A stretch of DNA of 24,456 nucleotides from Actinomycetes bacterium (GCA_023432005.1 JAEYVF010000107.1:1-24456), one strand, 5' to 3'. Numbered from the stretch's first letter, positions 7,042 through 14,648 are shown. The notes: generated from the sequence alone by a model not told the origin. Translations and numbers: made by a program.

Positions 7042-8367
7042 CTACTGCAGCGTGACGGGGTTGACGATGTCGGCGTAGATGAGCAGGGCGCTCGAGATGC
7101 CGAGCACCGCGACGATCACGAGCGTGACGGGGATGAAGCGCGCGATGTCGATGGGCCCGGGGTCGGCCTTGCCCCGCAGCTTCGCGATACCGCGGCGCAG
7201 CGCCTCCCAGATGGCTCCCGCGACATGCCCTCCGTCGAGCGGCAGGAGCGGGATGAGGTTGAAGACGAAGAGCGCCACGTTGAGCGCCGCGAGCATCTGG
7301 ATGAGGCTCGCCGCGCGATCCGCGACGGGCGCGGAGTCGAGCGACGAGATCTCGCCCGCGAGGCGACCCACGCCGACGACGCTGATGGGGCCGTTCGGAT
7401 CGCGCTCGTCGCCTCCGAAGGCCGCCTGCGCGACCTGCACGAGGCGCTGCGGGAGCGTGACGATGATGCGGCCGACGGCGACGGAGTTGTCCCACACCGC
7501 CGGGAGCACGGCCGTCACCGGCTGCTGCACCTTCTCGGCGGCCGGGCCCACGCCGATGAAGCCGACGGACTGCGTGACGGGGTCTCCGTCGTCGTCGAGC
7601 ACCGCCTGCCCGCTCGCGTCGACGACGGGGCGCTCCGTGAGCAGGGGCGTCACCTCGAGCGTCAGCTGCTCGCCGTCGCGCTCGACGACGAACGGGATCG
7701 TGTCGCCCGGGTGGGAGCGGATGAGGTCGGTCGCCTGATCCCAGCTCGTCACGCCCACGCCGTCGATCGAGACGAGCCGGTCGCCGGGGCGCAGCCCCGC
7801 CTCCGCGCCCGGCGCCGCGGGGTCGGAGGGCAGGCACTCGGTCTGCGAGGCATCCGTCGCGACGCACTCGTTGACGCTCCCGAGGGTCGTCGAGTACTGG
7901 TACACGCCGAAGCCGCACAGCACGACCGCGTAGAGCACGATCGCGATGAGCAGGTTCATGAACGGCCCGCCGAGCATGATGACGATGCGCTTGTGGACGG
8001 GCAGCCGGTAGAAGACGCGTTCCTCGTCGCCCGGCGCGACCGTCTCAGCCGACTGGTCGCGGGCGTCCTGGACGAGGGTGTCGAAGAACCCGGTGCTCGA
8101 CGTGCGGGCGCCCTCGCCCTCACGGGCGGGCGGGTACATCCCCGCCATCGAGATGTAGCCGCCGAGCGGGATGAGCTTCACGCCGTACTCGGTCTCGCCG
8201 CGGCGTCGCGAGAACAGGGTCGGCCCGAAGCCGATCATGTACTGCCCGACCTTGACGCCGAAGCGCTTGGCCGGGATGAGGTGGCCGAGCTCGTGGAGAC
8301 CGATCGAGACGGCGAGCCCGATCGCGACGATCACGACGCCGAGCACGTAGAGGAGGACGGTTTCCAC
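7042..8367 (-). CDS. rip1: Site-2 intramembrane zinc protease, RseP/Rip1 type (M50)
   Basis: This 441-residue membrane protease belongs to the family that cleaves membrane-embedded anti-sigma factors and other single-pass proteins. HELGH at 25-29 lies in the first membrane segment. A PDZ-like domain follows (AGLRPGDRLVSIDGVGV and neighbours, about 190-260). The third zinc ligand is Asp378 in the conserved NLIPLLPLDGGH (370-381), and the last segments end at the C-terminus. The GTG start places HELGH in the correct first membrane helix and follows a TAGCCT box by 6 nt. In Mycobacterium tuberculosis the equivalent gene (rip1) lies between dxr and gcpE. Here the same order holds, with extra genes on either side. 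A substrate cannot be read from the window. Confidence 0.94.
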   Translation of the reverse strand: METVLLYVLGVVIVAIGLAVSIGLHELGHLIPAKRFGVKVGQYMIGFGPTLFSRRRGETEYGVKLIPLGGYISMAGMYPPAREGEGARTSSTGFFDTLVQDARDQSAETVAPGDEERVFYRLPVHKRIVIMLGGPFMNLLIAIVLYAVVLCGFGVYQYSTTLGSVNECVATDASQTECLPSDPAAPGAEAGLRPGDRLVSIDGVGVTSWDQATDLIRSHPGDTIPFVVERDGEQLTLEVTPLLTERPVVDASGQAVLDDDGDPVTQSVGFIGVGPAAEKVQQPVTAVLPAVWDNSVAVGRIIVTLPQRLVQVAQAAFGGDERDPNGPISVVGVGRLAGEISSLDSAPVADRAASLIQMLAALNVALFVFNLIPLLPLDGGHVAGAIWEALRRGIAKLRGKADPGPIDIARFIPVTLVIVAVLGISSALLIYADIVNPVTLQ

Positions 8368-8373
8368 GGCGAA

Positions 8374-8379
8374 AGGCTA
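8374..8379 (-). promoter_or_regulatory. -10 box TAGCCT, leaderless-type promoter of rip1
   Basis: On the minus strand TAGCCT is followed by 6 nt and the GTG start of rip1. It lies in the 65-bp gap after the DUF2330 gene, so rip1 can be transcribed independently of dxr. Confidence 0.6.
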
Positions 8380-8432
8380 GGACACGCGCGCTGGGAGCGG
8401 GCCGAGGCGGAGCCCTGCGCGCGCCGTGCGGC

Positions 8433-9467
8433 CTAGAAGACGCGTCGGCGGCGGCGTTCGGAGCGCGCGTGCACGACCGCCCCGACGATGACGATGAGCA
8501 GCATGAAGCCGAACACGGATGCGACGCCGACGATGGCGTAGCCGAGCGGGATGCCGCCGATCTCGACGTACTTCGTGCGCGTCTCGACGGGGGTGTAGTC
8601 GGCGCGCGTACCCGTCGAGGTGATCGTCAGATCGCCCGTGATCTGGGTCGCCGGCTCGGGGAGATACGCCTCGACGACCGTCAGGTACGCGCCGAGGCGG
8701 GTGAGGCCCGGCTGGGTCACGGGTCCCGCCCACGTCACGTCGCCGAAGACCGTGCCGTCGGGGAAGGCCGCCTGCATGCCCTGGTCCCCGAAGAGGTAGA
8801 GCCGCACGGTCTGCGGGGTCTGGGCCGCCTGCGACAGCAGCAGCGGGTACACGATCTCGGTCGCCGCGAACTCGAGCCTCACGGGGTCGAGCGCGCCGTC
8901 GAGCGGCTCCTCGCCCGTGAGCTTGAAGGCCGCGAACGACCAGCCGCGGGCGATGTAGTCGGCGAAGAGCGACTGCACGGCCGGATCGATGCCGTAGCCG
9001 TTCGCCGTGAGCCACGCCTGCAGGCCCGCGGCATCCGACGCGGCGAGGGTGACGGCCGAGATCGGGCCGAGATCGATCTCGGAGAGCACGTCGGGCGCGC
9101 CGCCCGCGGACCCGTCGCCCGGGGCGCCCCACCAGTTCTCGACGATCTCGACCGTGGGGGCGGTCTGCTTGGCGAGCGACTCGAAGATCGTGCGCTCGCC
9201 GAGGCTCACCGTCGCGGGCGTCGGGGTCGGGATGACGAGGCCCGTGTCCGCGCCGTCCGCGAGCATGTCGAGCACGAGGTCGATGCGCTCCGTGGCGCCG
9301 TCGAAGGTCACGAGAGCGTGCTCCTCGCCGACCGACACGCTGATGCCGTCGGGCGGCGTGGGAGCGCCGCACGCACACGCCGCCGCCGGCTGCGCCATGC
9401 CCACCCCCGTGAGCGTCGCGGTGGCGAGCGCGAGCGCCGCCGTTCCCGCGAGAATCCGTCGCCTCAT
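8433..9467 (-). CDS. DUF2330-type exported membrane protein, coupled to dxr
   Basis: The 344-residue protein has a signal sequence (about 1-29), a large extracellular domain, and a membrane segment near the C-terminus (about 310-332) followed by a strongly basic tail (SERRRRRVF). The mature N-terminus begins near Cys31 and Cys33 (CACG), and the domain opens with EEHALVTFDGATERIDLVLDM-like sequence. That combination matches my memory of the DUF2330 family, whose function is unknown. The residues before Cys31 are only a weak lipobox. ATG at 9467 is preferred over in-frame upstream starts because it gives the signal sequence directly and forms an ATGA overlap with the dxr stop. This indicates translational coupling to dxr. 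Orientation would be outside-in (type I), tail in the cytoplasm. Confidence 0.8.
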   Translation of the reverse strand: MRRRILAGTAALALATATLTGVGMAQPAAACACGAPTPPDGISVSVGEEHALVTFDGATERIDLVLDMLADGADTGLVIPTPTPATVSLGERTIFESLAKQTAPTVEIVENWWGAPGDGSAGGAPDVLSEIDLGPISAVTLAASDAAGLQAWLTANGYGIDPAVQSLFADYIARGWSFAAFKLTGEEPLDGALDPVRLEFAATEIVYPLLLSQAAQTPQTVRLYLFGDQGMQAAFPDGTVFGDVTWAGPVTQPGLTRLGAYLTVVEAYLPEPATQITGDLTITSTGTRADYTPVETRTKYVEIGGIPLGYAIVGVASVFGFMLLIVIVGAVVHARSERRRRRVF

Positions 9468-10558
9468 CCGTCCACCCCTCCAGCGAGCAGCCTGTCGGCC
9501 GTGACGCGCGCCCACCGCTCCGCGGCGAGCACCCCTTCGAGGGTGGCAGGCCCGGGCTCGTGCTGGTCGACGACCCGCCGCACCGTCTCGACGATGCCGA
9601 GGAACGGCACGCGGCGATCGTGGAACGCCTCGACGGCCTGCTCGTTCGCGGCGTTGTAGACCGCGGGGTAGGTGCCTCCGAGCTCGCCCACCCGGCGGGC
9701 GAGCGCGACCGCCGGGAAGATGGCGTCGTCGAGCGGCTCGAAAGTCCACTGCTGCGCCGTCGTCCAGTCGATCGGGGCGCCCGCTCCCGCCACGCGGTGC
9801 GGCCAGTCGAGGCCGAGCGAGATGGGCAGTCGCATGTCGGGAGGCGACGCCTGCGCGATCGTCGAGCCGTCGACGAACTCGACCATCGAGTGCACGACCG
9901 ACTGGGGGTGCACGACGACCTCGATGCGGTCGTACGGGATCCCGAACAGCAGGTGCGCCTCGATGACCTCGAGACCCTTGTTGACGAGGGTCGCGGAGTT
10001 GGTCGTGATGACGCGCCCCATGTTCCAGGTCGGGTGCGCGAGGGCGTCCTCCGGGCCCACCTCGGCGAGCTGCTGCCGCGTGCGTCCGCGGAACGGGCCG
10101 CCGGATGCCGTCACGACGAGCCTGCGCACCTCGCCATGCTCCCCCGCGCGCAGTGCCTGGGCGAGGGCGGAGTGCTCGGAGTCGACGGGTACGATCTGCC
10201 CCGGCGCCGCCGCGGCGAGCACGAGCTCGCCCCCGACGATGAGGCTCTCCTTGTTGGCGAGCGCGAGCGTCGCACCCGTCTCGAGCGCCGCGAGGGTCGC
10301 CGCGAGCCCGACCGAGCCCGTGATGCCGTTGAGCACGACATCCGCCTCGGTGTCGCGCACGAGCGCGACGGCCTCGTCGATGCCGAGAGCCGTGCGCACA
10401 CCGCCCGCGCCCGCCGCCTGGCCCGCGAGCGCCTCCGCGTTGCGGCCGGCGGCGAGGCCCACGAGCTCGAAGCGATCGGGGTTCGCCGCGATCACCTCGA
10501 GCGCCTGCACGCCGATCGATCCCGTGGATCCCAGGACGATGACGCGGCGACGGCTCAT
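9464..10558 (-). CDS. dxr: 1-deoxy-D-xylulose 5-phosphate reductoisomerase
   Basis: Dxr catalyses the NADPH-dependent second step of the MEP isoprenoid pathway in the cytoplasm. The 364 residues are slightly shorter than the roughly 380-400 usual for the family. The NADPH-binding turn GSTGSIG (10-16), NKES (102-105), the metal ligands Asp126 and Glu128 in VDSEHSAL, GGPFRGR (153-159), HPTWNMG (175-181) and NKGLE (193-197, with Glu197 as the third metal ligand) are all present, so it should be active. ATG at 10558 begins MSRRRVIVLG, with the dinucleotide fold following at once, and a TAGGCT box ends 6 nt upstream. The stop codon overlaps the start of the DUF2330 gene. The FKBP lipoprotein gene ends 25 bp upstream. 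Confidence 0.97.
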   Translation of the reverse strand: MSRRRVIVLGSTGSIGVQALEVIAANPDRFELVGLAAGRNAEALAGQAAGAGGVRTALGIDEAVALVRDTEADVVLNGITGSVGLAATLAALETGATLALANKESLIVGGELVLAAAAPGQIVPVDSEHSALAQALRAGEHGEVRRLVVTASGGPFRGRTRQQLAEVGPEDALAHPTWNMGRVITTNSATLVNKGLEVIEAHLLFGIPYDRIEVVVHPQSVVHSMVEFVDGSTIAQASPPDMRLPISLGLDWPHRVAGAGAPIDWTTAQQWTFEPLDDAIFPAVALARRVGELGGTYPAVYNAANEQAVEAFHDRRVPFLGIVETVRRVVDQHEPGPATLEGVLAAERWARVTADRLLAGGVDG

Positions 10559-10564
10559 GTCGCG

Positions 10565-10570
10565 AGCCTA
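10565..10570 (-). promoter_or_regulatory. -10 box TAGGCT, leaderless-type promoter of dxr
   Basis: On the minus strand TAGGCT is followed by 6 nt and ATG of dxr. It sits in the 25-bp gap after the FKBP gene, so dxr need not depend on that gene's transcript. Confidence 0.6.
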
Positions 10571-10583
10571 GCGAGCGGCCCGA

Positions 10584-11549
10584 TCAGGACCCGTTGACGC
10601 CGAGGATGTCGATGAGGAAGACGAGGGTCTGTCCGCCGAGCTCATGGGCCTGAGGGTCGGTGCCGTAGGCGAGCTCCGGCGGGATCACGACGATGACGCT
10701 CGAGCCGACCTTCTGACCGACGAGCGCCGCGCCGAAGCCCTGCACCACCTGCGTGGTCGAGAAGGTCGCGGGCGACTTGCCGAAGCTCTGGTCGAAGATC
10801 TCGCCGGTCTCCCAGCTGATGCCCTGGTAGTCGACCTCGACGCTGTCGCCGGCGACGACGGTCGCGCCGTCGCCCTCCTCGAGCACGGCCTCGAGGAGCT
10901 CGGTCGGGGCGTCGCCACCCGGAAGCGTGACGGTCGGGATGCCGTCGGCGTCGCGCTCGACGCTCGGCACGCCATCCGTCCACTCGGCGGGCGCGAGGGG
11001 GCCCTCGACACCCACGACGTCGACCACGAACACGACGGTGTCACCGGCGGAGATGTTGAAGTCGGCGAGCCCGTTCTCGCCGAAGGCCTGCGCGGAGGGC
11101 ACGACGCCCACGACGCGCGAGCCCGCGGTCGAGCACTCGATCGTCTTGACGAGTCCGGGGATGAAAGCGGCCTCGTTGAGCACGAACTCGGCCTGGCGGC
11201 CCTCGGCGTAGTCGGTCTGCGTCGCCGCCTCCCCCGTCGTGCCGTTGTAGAGCGTGAAGTCGACCCGCACGGTGTCGCCGAAGGCGGCCGTCTCGCCGTC
11301 GCCTTCGATGAGCACGCGGCGCTCCGTGTCCTCGACCTCGATGGGCGCGTTCACGACGACCGTCGGCACGGCGCCGAACTCGCCCGTGACGTCGACCTTC
11401 TCGGTTCCGTCGCCCGGGGCCGCGCATTCGCGCTCCCCCGCGGCGGAGCTCGACGGCGACGGCTGAGAGCTCGTGTCGGAGCCGGCGGCGCACCCGGCGA
11501 GGGCGACCGCGAGCACGGCGACGGTCAGGACGGGAAGGGCGCGGGGCAC
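10584..11549 (-). CDS. Two-domain FKBP-type peptidyl-prolyl isomerase lipoprotein
   Basis: FKBP proteins catalyse cis-trans isomerisation of Xaa-Pro bonds; this one would act outside the membrane. From GTG at 11549 the product has 321 residues, with a short signal sequence ending in LAGC, so Cys20 is the expected lipidated residue. A Ser/Pro-rich linker follows, then two FKBP-like domains. The C-terminal one (about 225-318) keeps VDYQGI (239-244), EIFDQSF, VVQGFGAAL and IPPELAYG (289-296). The N-terminal one (about 90-200) is divergent, with FGENGL where PPxLAYG would be expected, and two cysteines. GTG is preferred over an upstream ATG because GAGGAG lies 5 nt before it and the signal sequence starts there. 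It is divergent from the first gabT. Confidence 0.92.
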   Translation of the reverse strand: MPRALPVLTVAVLAVALAGCAAGSDTSSQPSPSSSAAGERECAAPGDGTEKVDVTGEFGAVPTVVVNAPIEVEDTERRVLIEGDGETAAFGDTVRVDFTLYNGTTGEAATQTDYAEGRQAEFVLNEAAFIPGLVKTIECSTAGSRVVGVVPSAQAFGENGLADFNISAGDTVVFVVDVVGVEGPLAPAEWTDGVPSVERDADGIPTVTLPGGDAPTELLEAVLEEGDGATVVAGDSVEVDYQGISWETGEIFDQSFGKSPATFSTTQVVQGFGAALVGQKVGSSVIVVIPPELAYGTDPQAHELGGQTLVFLIDILGVNGS

Positions 11550-11554
11550 GGGGA

Positions 11555-11560
11555 CTCCTC
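11555..11560 (-). promoter_or_regulatory. Shine-Dalgarno GAGGAG deciding the FKBP start
   Basis: On the minus strand GAGGAG is separated by 5 nt from the GTG start at 11549. This fixes the start and shows that this mRNA has a leader, unlike most unit-leading genes in the window. Confidence 0.7.
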
Positions 11561-11657
11561 GGGGTGCGAAGCGGGACGCTCCATCCTGCCCCATGCTTCC
11601 TCGGCGCGAGGTGTGTATCCCCGACGGGCATGCGGTGAGGCCCGAGGAGCCGCCGCC

Positions 11658-11663
11658 TAGACT
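11658..11663 (+). promoter_or_regulatory. -10 box TAGACT, leaderless-type promoter of the first gabT
   Basis: TAGACT is followed by 6 nt (CGGAGC) and ATG at 11670. The short GGAG inside those 6 nt is too close to the ATG to act as a normal Shine-Dalgarno site. Confidence 0.6.
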
Positions 11664-11669
11664 CGGAGC

Positions 11670-12992
11670 ATGGACTTCAGCGTGCCCCAGGAGCGCAAGC
11701 TCGTCACCGAACTCCCCGGCCCGAAGTCACGCGCACTCCAGGAGCGCCGCGTCGCGTCCGTCTCCCGCGGCGCGGGGACGCTCGCGAACATCTACATGGA
11801 CCACGGCGCGGGTGCGATCCTCGTCGACGTCGACGGCAATCAGCTCATCGACCTGGGCTGCGGCATCGGCGTCACGACGATCGGGCACGCCCATCCCGAG
11901 GTCGCGGAGGCCGTCGCCCAGCAGGCGGCGAAGCTCACCCACACGCTCTTCACCGTGACGCCCTACGAGAACTACGTCCGCGTCGCCGAGAAGCTCGCCG
12001 CGATCACCCCCGGCGACTTCGAGAAGCACACCATCCTCGTCAACTCGGGCGCCGAGGCCGTCGAGAACGCCGTCAAGATCGCGCGCCGCTTCACGGGCCG
12101 CCGCGCGATCGTGAGCCTCGACCACGCCTTCCACGGGCGCACGAACCTCACGATGGCGATGACCTACCGCCCGTGGCCCGAGCGCGCCGGCATGGGGCCG
12201 TTCCCCGGCGAGCTCTACTCGGTTCCCGTGTCGTACCCGTTCCGCGACGGGCTCTCGGGCGAGGAGGCCGCCGCCCGCACGATCGACTACATCGTCACGC
12301 ACATCGGCGCCTCGGAGGTCGCCGCCTTCTTCGCCGAGCCCATCCAGGGCGACGGGGGCATCGTCATCCCCGCCCCCGGCTACTTCGCGGCGATCAAGCG
12401 CTTCTGCGAGGAGAACGGCATCGTCTTCGTCGCCGACGAGATCCAGGCAGGCATCGCTCGCACGGGTGCGTGGTACTCGATCGAGCACCACGGCGTCGTG
12501 CCCGACCTCGTGGCGTCCGCGAAGGGCATCGCGGGCGGTCTGCCCCTCGCGGCCGTCACGGGCCGCGCGGAGATCATGGATGCCGTGCAGCCCGGAGGCA
12601 TCGGCGGTACCTTCGGCGGCAACCCGGTCTCGACGGCCGCGGCCCTCAAGGTGCTCGAGATCATCGAGCGTGACGGGCTCATCGCCGAGGCCCAGCGCGT
12701 CGAGCGGACGCTGCGGGCCCGTATCGGCGACTGGCCGAGCCGCTTCGGCGTCGTCGGCGAGGTGCGCGGCAAGGGCGCGATGTTCGGCATCGAGCTCGTC
12801 GAGCCCGGCACCACGAAGCCCAACGCCCCCGCCCTCTCCTCGGTCCTCCGCCATGCCACGGCGAACGGCGTCATCCCGCTCGACGCGGGCTCCTGGGACT
12901 CGGTGCTGCGCCTGCTCCCGAGCGTCGTCATCAGCGACGAGCTGATCGACGACGCCGCGAGCGTGCTCGAAGAGGCCCTCGGCGCCCTGTAG
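11670..12992 (+). CDS. gabT: GabT-type class III aminotransferase, first paralog
   Basis: The 440-residue protein is a PLP enzyme of the 4-aminobutyrate aminotransferase type, transferring an omega-amino group to 2-oxoglutarate or another 2-oxo acid. Visible landmarks are DVDGNQLIDLGCGIGVTTIGH near the N-terminus, VNSGAEAVENAVKIAR (phosphate-binding region), FHGRTNLTMAMT, the PLP-pyridine Asp256 in VADEIQAG, the Schiff-base Lys285 in SAKGIAGGLP, and GGTFGGNPVSTAAA. The ATG follows a TAGACT box by 6 nt. A paralog lies about 3 kb downstream, roughly 60% identical by eye. The HELLH/coiled-coil gene starts 8 nt after the stop and is probably co-transcribed. GABA is the likeliest substrate from overall sequence, but 5-aminovalerate or another omega-amino acid is possible. 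Confidence 0.92.
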   Translation: MDFSVPQERKLVTELPGPKSRALQERRVASVSRGAGTLANIYMDHGAGAILVDVDGNQLIDLGCGIGVTTIGHAHPEVAEAVAQQAAKLTHTLFTVTPYENYVRVAEKLAAITPGDFEKHTILVNSGAEAVENAVKIARRFTGRRAIVSLDHAFHGRTNLTMAMTYRPWPERAGMGPFPGELYSVPVSYPFRDGLSGEEAAARTIDYIVTHIGASEVAAFFAEPIQGDGGIVIPAPGYFAAIKRFCEENGIVFVADEIQAGIARTGAWYSIEHHGVVPDLVASAKGIAGGLPLAAVTGRAEIMDAVQPGGIGGTFGGNPVSTAAALKVLEIIERDGLIAEAQRVERTLRARIGDWPSRFGVVGEVRGKGAMFGIELVEPGTTKPNAPALSSVLRHATANGVIPLDAGSWDSVLRLLPSVVISDELIDDAASVLEEALGAL

Positions 12993-13000
12993 ACCACGAC

Positions 13001-14083
13001 ATGGCCGACGAGCTCGCCGATCGCCGCCCGTCGGCATCCGATCCCTTCCCGCGCGACGACGAGGGACCGGACGCCGAGGCTCCGCTGCTGCGCCCCCGCC
13101 GCCGCCGGCGGCGCGCCGGGCGCTGGATCGGGGCGGCGCTCGTCGCCGCACTCGCCGCGGCGGTCGTCGTCGCGGCGCCGTGGGATGCCCAGCGCCGCCA
13201 GCTGTGGGCGGATCAGTGGATCGTATGGACCGAGCCCGTGGGCGAGCGGATCGAGCAGCTCGCCGAGGCCCTGACCCTCACCGATACGGGGCGGCGCATC
13301 TTCTTCGCCAGCCGCCCGCGCATCGACGCGGCCTCCGACTTCCAGGAGCACTGCCCCCTCGAGGACGGCGTCGTGCTCGGCTGCTACGGAGGCGGGGCCA
13401 TCTACATCTTCGACGTCACCGACGAACGCCTCGCCGGCACGGTCGAGGCGACCGCCGCCCATGAGCTGCTCCACGCGGTGTACGAGCGGATGTCCCGCGA
13501 CGAGCGCGCGAGGATCGACGCGCTCGTCGCCGAGGTCGTCGCGGGCCTCCCGGGGGCCGATGCCAACATCGCGACCGTCGCGGGCTATCCGCCATCGCAG
13601 CACGCCGACGAGTGGCACTCGCGCATCGGGACCGGGTACGCCGACCTCCCCGCGGAGCTCGCGGCCCACTATGCGCAGATCTTCGCCGACAGATCGCGCG
13701 TCGTCGCGTTCGAGGAGGCGCGCACGGCGCAGATCGACGAGTTCTCGGCACGCATCGAGCAGCTGAGCGCAGAACTCGACGCCGGGCTCGCCGACCTCGA
13801 GCAGCGATCCGCCGCCTACGACGCCGCCATCACCCAGCTCGACTCGGATATCGCCGACTTCAACCGACGCGCGGACACGGTGGGCGGCTTCCCCTCGCAG
13901 GAGCAGTTCGAGCGCGAGCGCGAATCCCTGCTCGCGCGGCGGGACTCGCTCGAGGCCGACCGGGTGCGGCTCAACGCCGACGTCGACGCCTACAACGCGA
14001 AGATCGAGGAGCTCACGGCGCTCGACGCTCAGCGCGCCGAGCTCTACTCCCAGCTCGACAGCCGGTCGGCGCCGGAGTCCTAG
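13001..14083 (+). CDS. Membrane-anchored HELLH putative metallopeptidase with C-terminal coiled coil
   Basis: I do not recognise a named family. The 360-residue protein has an acidic N-terminus, an Arg-rich stop-transfer cluster (31-41), a membrane segment (about 42-59) and an extracellular domain. In it, Cys118 and Cys128 could form a disulfide and AAHELLHAVYE carries an HExxH motif (His154-His158). Glu204 in HADEWHSRIG, 50 residues on, is a candidate third zinc ligand, since conserved Glu-Trp/Leu-His segments often play this role. From about residue 230 to 350 the sequence becomes a long, charged, heptad-like coiled coil. ATG at 13001 lies 8 nt after the gabT stop. Its TAG stop shares the CTAG tetranucleotide with the convergent osmC-family gene. 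Metallopeptidase activity is inferred from the motif only. Confidence 0.72.
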   Translation: MADELADRRPSASDPFPRDDEGPDAEAPLLRPRRRRRRAGRWIGAALVAALAAAVVVAAPWDAQRRQLWADQWIVWTEPVGERIEQLAEALTLTDTGRRIFFASRPRIDAASDFQEHCPLEDGVVLGCYGGGAIYIFDVTDERLAGTVEATAAHELLHAVYERMSRDERARIDALVAEVVAGLPGADANIATVAGYPPSQHADEWHSRIGTGYADLPAELAAHYAQIFADRSRVVAFEEARTAQIDEFSARIEQLSAELDAGLADLEQRSAAYDAAITQLDSDIADFNRRADTVGGFPSQEQFERERESLLARRDSLEADRVRLNADVDAYNAKIEELTALDAQRAELYSQLDSRSAPES

Positions 14084-14568
14084 CCGTTCGCCGGGTCGTC
14101 GGCGAGCACGATGCGCGGCTCGTGGTGGACGGGGAAGTTCACCGACGCCGCGATGAAGCACTTCTCGGCGGCCTCGTGGTGGGCGTCGAGCGCCTGGGCG
14201 GGGTCGCCGGCCGAGATCGTCACGACGGGCCGGAGCGTCGCCTCGGTGAAATGCCCGCCGCCGTCGGCCGTCTGCTCCATGACACCCGTCGCCTCGTCGG
14301 TGTACGCGACGACGACGATGCCGCGCGACGACGCGACGTGCAGGTAGCTCAGCAGGTGGCACTGGCTGAGCGCGGCGAGCAGCAGCTCCTCCGGATTCCA
14401 TCGCTCACGGTCGCCGTGGAAGACCCGGTCGCTCGAGCCCGCGAGGTCGTGGAGCTTGCCCTCGGCGCGGACGACGTGGTCGCGACCGTAGGCGCGGTAG
14501 CCGGAGGTGCCGGTGCCGCGATTGCCCGTCCACTCGACGGAAACCGCGTAATCGTGGTGGTGATGCAT
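14080..14568 (-). CDS. OsmC/Ohr-family protein
   Basis: OsmC/Ohr proteins are cytoplasmic peroxidases reducing organic hydroperoxides through two active-site cysteines. The 162-residue product has both positions: Cys70 in LSQCHLLSYL, on the central helix, and Cys137 in EKCFIAASVNFPV. Upstream of the first lies the typical WNPEELLLAALSQC sequence. ATG at 14568 is chosen because GAGGA lies 5 nt upstream; a GTG at 14580 would swallow that site. The N-terminus carries a natural MHHHHDY run. Whether it is an organic-hydroperoxide reductase or a member of a less characterised OsmC subgroup cannot be decided here. The gene is convergent with the coiled-coil gene (shared stop CTAG) and divergent from the second gabT. 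Confidence 0.9.
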   Translation of the reverse strand: MHHHHDYAVSVEWTGNRGTGTSGYRAYGRDHVVRAEGKLHDLAGSSDRVFHGDRERWNPEELLLAALSQCHLLSYLHVASSRGIVVVAYTDEATGVMEQTADGGGHFTEATLRPVVTISAGDPAQALDAHHEAAEKCFIAASVNFPVHHEPRIVLADDPANG

Positions 14569-14573
14569 GTGAT

Positions 14574-14578
14574 TCCTC
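14574..14578 (-). promoter_or_regulatory. Shine-Dalgarno GAGGA deciding the osmC-family start
   Basis: On the minus strand GAGGA is followed by 5 nt and ATG at 14568. It selects this ATG over the in-frame GTG at 14580. Confidence 0.7.
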
Positions 14579-14620
14579 ACTCTGAGCGGGCCACGGCTAC
14601 GGAATCAGCAGCATCCCACA

Positions 14621-14634
14621 CTCCGAGGTCGGAG
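14621..14634. promoter_or_regulatory. Operator-like palindrome upstream of the second gabT
   Basis: CTCCGA-gg-TCGGAG is a perfect inverted repeat with 6-bp arms and a 2-bp spacer. It ends one base before the TAGAAT box, in the -35/-10 spacer of the second gabT and between it and the divergent osmC-family gene. A repressor or regulator site is inferred; no regulator gene is nearby. Confidence 0.4.
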
Positions 14635-14635
14635 G

Positions 14636-14641
14636 TAGAAT
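14636..14641 (+). promoter_or_regulatory. -10 box TAGAAT, leaderless-type promoter of the second gabT
   Basis: TAGAAT, the closest to the TATAAT consensus in the window, is followed by 7 nt and ATG at 14649. No Shine-Dalgarno sequence lies in between. Confidence 0.65.
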
Positions 14642-14648
14642 CGCAGCC

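Noticed and set aside
7225..8436. Long plus-strand frame opposite rip1
   Set aside because: Composition is typical of a shadow frame (His/Asp/Arg/Glu-rich) and the opposite strand encodes a protease with all its motifs.
12380..14401. A 673-codon open frame on the minus strand across gabT, the coiled-coil gene and osmC
   Set aside because: It overlaps three well-supported genes, has repetitive Arg/Gly/Val composition and no start with a ribosome-binding or promoter signal.
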